From: Candidatus Thorarchaeota archaeon
GTDB lineage: Archaea > Asgardarchaeota > Thorarchaeia > Thorarchaeales > Thorarchaeaceae
Length of the DNA stretch: 5,595 bases
Direction: 5' to 3'
NCBI GenBank assembly: GCA_030638785.1
Contig: DAOWDY010000176.1
Coordinates: 1-5,595, forward strand
The translations under genes were made by a program, and so were the position numbers. The notes under the pieces were generated by a model. The model saw nothing but the letters and a program-made list of their open reading frames with translations. It was not told the DNA's origin and did not search any database. Every line of letters begins with the position of its first letter. Position 1 is the stretch's first letter. Shown here in pieces: positions 1 through 4,865 of the stretch.

Positions 1-223
1 CAGGTACTGGTGCCTCTGAAAGCTCAAGGATTGTATCTTCAACTTCCATCGCAAGGGGTTCTGTGATGATAATAAGACCCATCTGTGGATCTCTAAAATA
101 ATCTAGTAGGGCTTTTCTTATTTCATCAGGAGTGGTTGGTATAGAACTCTCTCTGACACCTACCATACGGAAACCGGTCACGGTATCGCGGTCACCAACG
201 ATTGCTATTTTATCGCTGACCAT
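1..223 (-). CDS. atpF: A-type ATP synthase subunit F, N-terminal part (gene runs off the left edge)
   Basis: Reading the minus strand from the ATG at 223 gives 74 codons with no stop before the window edge. The N-terminus contains IAIVGDRDTVTGFRMVGV and later MGLIIITEPLA. Both are hallmark stretches of V/A-type ATPase subunit F, a small Rossmann-like protein of about 100 residues in the central stalk that helps couple rotation to catalysis at the membrane. About three quarters of the protein is therefore present. The gene lies 74 bp downstream of pyrI on the same strand. In many archaea subunit F sits between subunits C and A in one ATPase operon; here its upstream neighbour is pyrI, so this looks like the first gene of an ATPase segment, with subunits A, B and D possibly beyond the edge (inference). 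No strong Shine-Dalgarno is seen; GTGGG about 4 bases before the ATG is weak. Family assignment is confident. Confidence 0.88.
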   Translation of the reverse strand, partial: MVSDKIAIVGDRDTVTGFRMVGVRESSIPTTPDEIRKALLDYFRDPQMGLIIITEPLAMEVEDTILELSEAPVP

Positions 224-230
224 GGAACCC

Positions 231-247
231 ACTTCTCAGCGAGAAGT
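231..247 (-). promoter_or_regulatory. Short perfect hairpin just upstream of atpF
   Basis: ACTTCTC and GAGAAGT form a 7-bp perfect inverted repeat around a 3-base loop. It ends 7 bases before the atpF start codon, so in the minus-strand transcript it would fold next to the ribosome binding site. It could be the end of the pyrI message or affect atpF translation. There is no T-run directly after it on the minus strand, so it is not a standard bacterial-type terminator. Function is unproven. Confidence 0.35.
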
Positions 248-255
248 TCACACCA

Positions 256-294
256 CTAAAAAGCATTTGCAAAGAGTTACAGCAGCTAAAAAGC
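256..294 (-). terminator. Possible pyrI 3' end: two copies of a T-rich element
   Basis: The 9-mer CTAAAAAGC occurs at 256-264 and 286-294, exactly 30 bp apart, and reads GCTTTTTAG on the minus strand just after the pyrI stop. Archaeal RNA polymerase can terminate at short T-tracts, so these two T5 runs are candidate weak terminators for pyrI. The runs are short, and read-through into atpF is equally possible. Nothing else is recognisable in the 74-bp gap apart from the hairpin beside atpF. Confidence 0.25.
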
Positions 295-297
295 GCT

Positions 298-786
298 TCA
301 TCTAGTGAATTGTGATATGATATCATTCTCATCAATAAGAGTCCAACAGTACTCACACTTGACTTTCATGGGTGTCTTGGTAATAACTTCATACTTCGGT
401 TGTATAGGTTCTCGTTCCTTGTTGGTCACGCATCTCTGATTAGGACACACAATGACATTCCTGATGGTTGTTGGTAATTCAACGCGAGTCTTCTTCTCTA
501 TCTTTGAATCGCGTATGGTGTTTATGGTAGCATCTGGTGCTACAAGGGCAATCTTTGCGACTTCATTCTCCTTTAGGTATCTATCTTCAAGCTTGACGAT
601 ATCCTTGGTTGATATTCTTGAACTTCTGATATTCATACCCAGTGAAACAACATTGCCTTCCTTTCCAGTGATTCCAAGAATCTGAAGAACATCAAGTGCA
701 TGACCAGCAGCAATGTGGTCAATTACAGTCCCATTCTTGATTTTCACAATACGGATCTTTGATTCGCTGTCGTCACCCACGTTCAT
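298..786 (-). CDS. pyrI: Aspartate carbamoyltransferase regulatory chain (PyrI)
   Basis: PyrI is the nucleotide-binding regulatory chain of aspartate transcarbamoylase. It binds CTP/ATP and tethers catalytic PyrB trimers in the first committed step of pyrimidine synthesis in the cytosol. The N-terminal allosteric domain has GTVIDHI (about residues 19-25), the nucleotide-site Asp-His region of the E. coli protein, and lysines near 61 and 98-99 where E. coli uses K60 and K94. The C-terminal zinc domain has CPNQRC (C114, C119) and CEYC (C144, C147), matching the four zinc cysteines of the family. At 162 residues it is slightly longer than the roughly 153-residue E. coli chain and looks complete. 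I chose the ATG at 786; in-frame TTG (792) and GTG (789) codons lie directly upstream, and a GGTG abuts the ATG, so the start is not settled. No pyrB is next to it: the upstream neighbour is the divergent srp54. Regulation is presumably from the shared intergenic region. Confidence 0.95.
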   Translation of the reverse strand: MNVGDDSESKIRIVKIKNGTVIDHIAAGHALDVLQILGITGKEGNVVSLGMNIRSSRISTKDIVKLEDRYLKENEVAKIALVAPDATINTIRDSKIEKKTRVELPTTIRNVIVCPNQRCVTNKEREPIQPKYEVITKTPMKVKCEYCWTLIDENDIISQFTR

Positions 787-918
787 CACCAAACTGATTT
801 TTGCTCGTGCACCACTTCGTTTTAGCCTTTCCCCTTCTTAAAGTGGGACAAGTGGTTTGAAGCGAAGGTTGATATGGATACCCTACTGACACGCCCTCGA
901 TTAAGACGGTGAGATGAA
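787..918. promoter_or_regulatory. Divergent promoter region between pyrI and srp54
   Basis: This 132-bp non-coding gap separates two genes read in opposite directions, so it must contain promoters for both. A CTTAAAG (837-843) is the best TATA-like element and could serve either strand; there is no textbook archaeal TATA box. The hexamer AAGTGG appears at 841-846 and 850-855, and in inverted form at 812-817, so a bound regulator is conceivable. A GGTGAG Shine-Dalgarno at 908-913 belongs to srp54. Location is firm; the individual elements are tentative. Confidence 0.4.
908..913 (+). promoter_or_regulatory. Ribosome binding site that fixes the TTG start of srp54
   Basis: GGTGAG matches the archaeal anti-Shine-Dalgarno and stands 5 bases before the TTG at 919. 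It directly abuts an out-of-frame ATG (914), which is too close to be served by it. Together with the family-typical N-terminus MVLEGLGK read from the TTG, this decides the start. Confidence 0.6.
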
Positions 919-2265
919 TTGGTTCTCGAAGGTTTAGGTAAGTCATTGAACTCAGCTCTCAAGAAGTTATTTGGAGCAAGTGTGATAGATGAAGAATTAA
1001 TCAAGGAGCTTGTGAAGGACATCCAACGCGCCCTCCTAGTCGCGGATGTTGATGTCAGTCTTGTAATGGCAATCACACAGAGAGTAGAGGAGAATGCATT
1101 AGATGAGAACTTACCACGAGGCATCTCTCGTCGTGAGCATATAATAAAGGTCGTTTGGGATACTCTTGCATACTTCTTGGGTGAGAAGGTAGTTCCCTTC
1201 ACTATCAAACCTGGAAAACCAAATCTTGTGATGATGATTGGTATCCAAGGGTCTGGTAAAACAACAACAATAGGAAAACTTGCCCGGTATTATCAGAAGA
1301 GAGGTATCAAATCAGGCGTCATCTGTGCAGATAATTTCAGACCGGGAGCATACAGCCAACTGAAGCAATTAGCAGAGAGGTCCAATGTGCCCTTCTATGG
1401 CGATGAGGATGAGAAAGATGCTGTCAAACTCGCCAAAAAGGGATTCAAGGAGATGAAAAACAAGGGTGTTGAGCTAATCCTTCTCGATACCTCTGGGCGG
1501 CATCGCGAAGAAACTAGTCTCATCAAAGAGATGAAGGATATCTCAAAGGCAGTCAAACCTCAGGAAATCGTATTGGTCATTGATGGAACATTGGGTCAGC
1601 AGGCGGGTGTACAGGCTGGTGCATTTCGAAAGGCCACCGAGATAGGATCGATTATTGTCACCAAACTTGATGGTAGTGCCAAAGGTGGCGGTGCACTATC
1701 TGCCGTATCTGCAACTGGTGCCCCTATCAAATTCATTGGTACTGGAGAAGGAATGGACGCAATAGAACCATTTAATCCAACTAAATTCGCTGGCCGCCTT
1801 TTGGGAATGTCAGATATTAGAGGGCTTGTTGACAAGGTAAAAGAAGCACAGATTGAGATTGATGAAGATGCGACCATGCGCATTATGAAAGGCAAGTTCA
1901 CACTCACTGATATGATGTCACAGCTTAAGCAATTGAAGAAGATGGGACCACTTGGTAAGATTATGGAGATGTTGGGCCTTCAGTACAAGCTCCCAGAGGA
2001 TATCGCTGAGGTCCAAGAGGAGAACCTCAAACGCTTCGAGGTTATAATGAACTCTATGACAAAAGAGGAGCTTGACGACCCCAAGTTAATCAAATCATCG
2101 AGAATCAAACGTGTTGCTAAAGGCTCTGGAACCTCTGTACAAGATGTGAGGGAGCTACTCAAACAATACGAAAACATGAAGAAGATGATGAAGCAGATGG
2201 GCAAGTCGCGAAAGCGTGGTGGTAGGGGAGGATTCCCGAACCTCCCTGGAATGCCAGGCATGTAA
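919..2265 (+). CDS. srp54: Signal recognition particle 54 kDa protein (SRP54)
   Basis: SRP54 is the GTPase of the signal recognition particle. It binds signal sequences emerging from the ribosome and 7S RNA, and docks with the receptor FtsY to deliver nascent proteins to the membrane. The 448 residues match the usual archaeal length. Domains in order: N domain (about 1-95); G domain (about 100-300) with G1 GIQGSGKTTT (108-117), DNFRPGA (138-144), G3 DTSGRH (190-195), DGTLGQQ (222-228), G4 TKLDG (248-252) and GTGE (274-277); and M domain (about 315-430) with the hydrophobic finger around LKKMGPLGKIMEMLG and the SRP-RNA-binding SRIKRVAKGSG (394-404). The tail is rich in Gly, Met and Pro. DTSGRH replaces the more usual DTAGRH, a mild change. 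The start is TTG, supported by GGTGAG 5 bases upstream and by family alignment at MVLEGLGK. It is probably the first gene of an operon, with the next gene beginning 15-27 bp after the stop. Identification is very secure. Confidence 0.98.
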   Translation: MVLEGLGKSLNSALKKLFGASVIDEELIKELVKDIQRALLVADVDVSLVMAITQRVEENALDENLPRGISRREHIIKVVWDTLAYFLGEKVVPFTIKPGKPNLVMMIGIQGSGKTTTIGKLARYYQKRGIKSGVICADNFRPGAYSQLKQLAERSNVPFYGDEDEKDAVKLAKKGFKEMKNKGVELILLDTSGRHREETSLIKEMKDISKAVKPQEIVLVIDGTLGQQAGVQAGAFRKATEIGSIIVTKLDGSAKGGGALSAVSATGAPIKFIGTGEGMDAIEPFNPTKFAGRLLGMSDIRGLVDKVKEAQIEIDEDATMRIMKGKFTLTDMMSQLKQLKKMGPLGKIMEMLGLQYKLPEDIAEVQEENLKRFEVIMNSMTKEELDDPKLIKSSRIKRVAKGSGTSVQDVRELLKQYENMKKMMKQMGKSRKRGGRGGFPNLPGMPGM

Positions 2266-2292
2266 CATCTAGGTTTCTGGATGTGGGTATTA

Positions 2293-2856
2293 GTGCGCAG
2301 CTTTCTAGTTCTATTCAATGAACTCCCAATTGACAAAGCAAGCGTCAAGAAAGGGGAGAATAGTTCTCAGGTGGTCACTGCAGCTCGATGTGTAAATGTT
2401 GGCCTCTTTCTTTCCAATGCCCTCAGACGAGATGTTAAGGTAATTATTGGAATTGTCCACAATGATGAGCTGAAAACAATCACATTCCCAGGAGATACTC
2501 TGAGAAGAGTTTCACCTGATGAGAGATCCATTGCTTTCTTTCTTCTGAAAGCTTCCATCGCGTTGCAGGAATTACAAGAAAAGTCTGAACAAGTAATGGA
2601 TAATGGAATCATCTTGGAACGAACAAGCCTAGAAACCCTTGTTTCTCAATGGCCTTATGGTCAAGTCTTTGTTGCATCCAATGATTCAGATTCATCAATA
2701 GCAGATGTCAAAACATCAGAGGGGCTTTTCATCTATCCAAATATGCATGCTGCTTCCACTTCTTTAGAGAAGTATGGAGCTTTGAAATGTACCTCAACTC
2801 CGGAAAGATTCATTCTTGACATCAATCTTTACTTTGACTCACAAAAGGAACCATGA
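2293..2856 (+). CDS. Divergent TrmY-family protein (DUF358; tRNA pseudouridine-54 N1-methyltransferase homologue)
   Basis: The family member TrmY is a SPOUT-class, SAM-dependent enzyme that methylates N1 of pseudouridine 54 in the archaeal tRNA T-loop. Family signals are RCVNVGLFLSNALRRDV (residues 32-48) and VSPDERSIAFFLLKA (73-87), which align with the conserved RCV..AFFLS..IRRD and VSPDERNIA blocks. The rest is eroded: the usual GRLD before RCV is missing. The knot region expected to carry a GDH.G loop and a terminal SPLEL..HCI-like block reads instead IYPNMHAAST (147-156) and STPERFILDINLYF (168-181). SAM binding is therefore doubtful, and I give no symbol. No frameshift explains this; the frame stays open with normal codons. 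I chose the GTG at 2293 because TrmY proteins begin M-R-x-F and this codon gives MRSF; an in-frame ATG at 2281 would add four residues. It lies between srp54 and the DRG gene and is probably co-transcribed. It may be an active variant, or a paralogue that has lost catalysis. Confidence 0.8.
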   Translation: MRSFLVLFNELPIDKASVKKGENSSQVVTAARCVNVGLFLSNALRRDVKVIIGIVHNDELKTITFPGDTLRRVSPDERSIAFFLLKASIALQELQEKSEQVMDNGIILERTSLETLVSQWPYGQVFVASNDSDSSIADVKTSEGLFIYPNMHAASTSLEKYGALKCTSTPERFILDINLYFDSQKEP

Positions 2857-2891
2857 AGAAATCTTCATAATGGTATCTTCCGAAAAGGAAG
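2853..2891 (+). repeat. Two tandem stem-loops between the trmY homologue and the DRG gene
   Basis: ATGAAGA-AA-TCTTCAT (2853-2868) is a perfect 7-bp inverted repeat that includes the trmY-homologue stop codon. CTTCC-GAAAA-GGAAG (2877-2891) follows 8 bases later. They occupy most of the 59-bp gap, the widest gap in the plus-strand cluster. Neither is followed by a T-run, so simple termination is unlikely; RNA processing, differential expression within the operon, or protein binding are alternatives. Only the symmetry is seen; the role is inferred. Confidence 0.4.
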
Positions 2892-2902
2892 TAGCAATAA
2901 CA

Positions 2903-2908
2903 AAGGGG
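2903..2908 (+). promoter_or_regulatory. Ribosome binding site of the DRG gene
   Basis: AAGGGG stands 7 bases before the GTG start at 2916. The same AAGGGG hexamer precedes trmJ, suggesting a shared ribosome-binding motif in this cluster. It supports the GTG start. Confidence 0.5.
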
Positions 2909-2915
2909 TTCTCCT

Positions 2916-4094
2916 GTGCCTACAAACGTAACTCCAGAATTTGATAAGCAGAGGCAGATTTACGAGGATACTGAAGGCCTCGAAAAGAGAATAGTAGAAT
3001 TAGAGAAGCTTCTATCATTTGTCCCTAGGCACAAGGGTGCAGAGAGAATGAAGGGCGATTACAGGAAGAAACTCGCCCAGTTGAAAGCACAACTTGACAA
3101 ACAGAGAGAACAAGACCGTGCTCGTCGTAGTGGTGGCGGAGCTGAGGAAGGAGTAGTCCGAAAAGAGGGTGCTGGTCAAGTATGTCTTGTTGGTGTAACC
3201 AATAGTGGCAAATCAACTTTGATTAATGCAATAACAAACGCGGAGTTTGAGGTTGCAGATTATCCTTTTACTACTCCCATTCCCACACCTGCAATGCTAT
3301 CACTAGAAGACATCAATATTCAACTAGTTGAGATACCTGGACTCTTTGAGGGTAGTTATGATTCAGGCATAGGCAGACAGTCATTGGCTGTTGCGCGTAA
3401 CACTGATTGTATTGCCATACTAATAGATCTTTCACAGGACATTGAAACTCAGATGAGCATCATCTTGGGTGAGTTGGACAGAGCTCGAATTCGACTCAAC
3501 CGCGAAAAGAGTGCTGTAAGAATAGAGCGCGTTGGCCTTGGTGGGCATCAGATTTATGGGATTCAGTATTATGAAGGAACCAGAGATGATGTCATCGATT
3601 ATCTTCATGCACGTAAGATTACCAACATTATTGTCAGGTTCCAGAAACCAGCAACCCATCAACAGTTTGTCGATGCCATGGATTCCAGTGTAGCGTATGT
3701 GCGAGCCCTTGTTGTTGCGACAAAAGGGGATGCACCAAATTCCAAGGAAAGGTTTCAAGAACTCGATGAAAAATACGGTGAAAGATTCGAGATAATACCA
3801 ATATCTGCAGAAAAGAACGAAAACCTAGATGGAATGGCATGGGCACTTTATCTCCGTCTGGATATACTACGAATCTATACGAAAATACCAGGTAAGAGGA
3901 GAGAAGTCAAGCCAATTGTACTCCCTGTTGGCTCAGTTGTGGAGGATGCTGCCGCTAAGGTCCACAAAGAACTATTCGTAGAGAGATTCAAGTCCGCAGC
4001 CATTATCCGAGAAAATGACAAAATCAAGCGCCGAGTCGTAGGGCTCAACTATCCTCTTGCAGAGGGAGATGTTCTTCAACTCTCACATAGGTAA
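2916..4094 (+). CDS. drg: DRG/Obg-family GTPase with C-terminal TGS domain
   Basis: DRG proteins are ribosome-associated GTPases of archaea and eukaryotes, linked to translation in studied homologues. The 392 residues show the family order. There is a charged N-terminal coiled-coil/HTH stretch (about 15-70), whose VPRHKGAERMKGDYRKKLAQ resembles the DRG TPKNKAT..H..LLKAKLAKL segment, then a Gly-rich linker. The G domain has G1 GVTNSGKST (93-101), the switch motif YPFTTPIPTPAML (116-128) and G3 EIPG (139-142). An S5D2L-like insert follows (about 195-260), then G4 TKGD (269-272) and G5 SAE (297-299). A TGS domain (about 325-391) ends with the typical EGDVLQL. Three points differ from canonical DRG: G1 is TNSGKS rather than PSVGKS, G3 has Glu for Asp, and G4 has Thr for Asn. 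It is about 20-25 residues longer than common DRGs, mainly at the N-terminus. The GTG start has AAGGGG 7 bases upstream. It lies 59 bp after the trmY homologue, and its stop is 21 bp before the chosen trmJ start. The family is sure; the subfamily is not. Confidence 0.93.
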   Translation: MPTNVTPEFDKQRQIYEDTEGLEKRIVELEKLLSFVPRHKGAERMKGDYRKKLAQLKAQLDKQREQDRARRSGGGAEEGVVRKEGAGQVCLVGVTNSGKSTLINAITNAEFEVADYPFTTPIPTPAMLSLEDINIQLVEIPGLFEGSYDSGIGRQSLAVARNTDCIAILIDLSQDIETQMSIILGELDRARIRLNREKSAVRIERVGLGGHQIYGIQYYEGTRDDVIDYLHARKITNIIVRFQKPATHQQFVDAMDSSVAYVRALVVATKGDAPNSKERFQELDEKYGERFEIIPISAEKNENLDGMAWALYLRLDILRIYTKIPGKRREVKPIVLPVGSVVEDAAAKVHKELFVERFKSAAIIRENDKIKRRVVGLNYPLAEGDVLQLSHR

Positions 4095-4100
4095 TAGACC

Positions 4101-4106
4101 AAGGGG
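4101..4106 (+). promoter_or_regulatory. Ribosome binding site of trmJ, bearing on its start
   Basis: AAGGGG directly abuts the ATG at 4107, leaving no spacer. It is 6 bases from an in-frame GTG (4113) and 9 from an in-frame ATG (4116). Comparison with the 7-base spacer of the preceding gene favours 4113 or 4116. Confidence 0.45.
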
Positions 4107-4115
4107 ATGTCTGTG

Positions 4116-4859
4116 ATGGAAGAAGAGCCAGAATATGGATTTCCAGATGTTGTTATTGTATTAGTTGGACCAGAAGAACCTGGAAATGTTGGCTTTGCCG
4201 TACGAGCAATGGCAAACTTCAGTGTTAGCCGACTTAGGATTGTTGGTGAAGATATCAGAAATGATCAGTTTGCACAGATATTTGCAGTCCGGGCGTCAGA
4301 GATTCTAGACAGAGCAGAGATTTATCCTGATTTGGAGTCAGCACTCCATGACGTGGAAGCAGCTTGGGCAGCTACAGCTAGGAAAGGTAGCAATCATAGT
4401 GTTACACGAGCAGTGATTCCATTGGAAGAGTTACCTGATCCTAAATCACTTCCCGCAACTGTGGCACTTGTATTTGGTAGAGAGTCTGTAGGATTGATGA
4501 ATGAGGAGCTAGCCCTCTGTGATCTTGCCTTTTCAATTCCAACATCTTTGGAATATCCTAGCATGAATCTTAGCCATGCGATTACAGTCACACTTTACGA
4601 GCTCTACAGAAAATACGCTGAGAAACCACTTCGCAGACCAACCGATTTACGACCTGCAACAAAACAGGAGCGAGAACAAGTTGCGATTTTCTTCGATGAT
4701 CTAGTTGAACAGACTAGAATCAAAGACTTCAGAAAACCAATTGTCAAACAGGTCTTCAGAAATCTCTTAAATCGTGCGTACATGAGCGGGCGTGAAATAG
4801 CAACACTTACAGGAACTGTAAGGAAAATTGCGGACTTAGTTGACAAGGATGAGAAGTAG
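4116..4859 (+). CDS. trmJ: TrmJ-like tRNA 2'-O-methyltransferase (position 32), SpoU/SPOUT family
   Basis: TrmJ uses SAM to methylate the ribose 2'-OH of nucleotide 32 in the tRNA anticodon loop. All three SpoU motifs are present. Motif 1 is EEPGNVGFAVRAM (residues 20-32), with the conserved Asn24 and catalytic-type Arg30. Motif 2 is VFGRESVGLMNEEL (119-132). Motif 3 is PSMNLSHAITVTLYEL (148-163), part of the knotted SAM pocket. The C-terminal part (about 175-247) is helical and charged, with RAYMSGREIATLTGTVRKI resembling the RARLTEREVNILRG segment of TrmJ. The 247-residue length fits. The start could be ATG 4107, GTG 4113 or ATG 4116; I use 4116 for Shine-Dalgarno spacing. It is the last plus-strand gene of the cluster and ends 6 bp from the stop of a convergent gene. 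A related SpoU specificity cannot be excluded, but TrmJ is the best fit. The motifs look fully active, unlike those of the trmY homologue upstream. Confidence 0.92.
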   Translation: MEEEPEYGFPDVVIVLVGPEEPGNVGFAVRAMANFSVSRLRIVGEDIRNDQFAQIFAVRASEILDRAEIYPDLESALHDVEAAWAATARKGSNHSVTRAVIPLEELPDPKSLPATVALVFGRESVGLMNEELALCDLAFSIPTSLEYPSMNLSHAITVTLYELYRKYAEKPLRRPTDLRPATKQEREQVAIFFDDLVEQTRIKDFRKPIVKQVFRNLLNRAYMSGREIATLTGTVRKIADLVDKDEK

Positions 4860-4865
4860 TTGTAC

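Noticed and set aside
452..685. Plus-strand open frame opposite pyrI
   Set aside because: It is the antisense of a clear pyrI with intact zinc and nucleotide motifs; the translation has no family signal.
822..1208. Minus-strand open frame over the divergent promoter and the srp54 5' end
   Set aside because: Most of it lies antisense to the conserved SRP54 N domain, and the Ser/Arg/Thr-rich translation looks like a shadow.
1596..2348. Minus-strand open frames opposite the srp54 G and M domains
   Set aside because: Antisense shadows of a confidently identified gene, with no motifs or ribosome binding sites.
2367..2612. Minus-strand open frame opposite the trmY homologue
   Set aside because: Overlaps the conserved VSPDERSIA coding region in antisense; no independent support.
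2740..2856. Frameshift as the cause of the degenerate TrmY C-terminus
   Set aside because: The frame is continuous, codons look normal, and a distant but collinear alignment to the family end remains, so divergence is the simpler reading.
2870..2944. 24-codon plus-strand frame starting ATG at 2870 in the gap before drg
   Set aside because: It overlaps the drg start, has no ribosome binding site of its own and no recognisable motif.
3025..3846. Minus-strand open frames opposite drg
   Set aside because: Antisense shadows of a gene with G-domain and TGS motifs; His/Leu-rich translations without family features.
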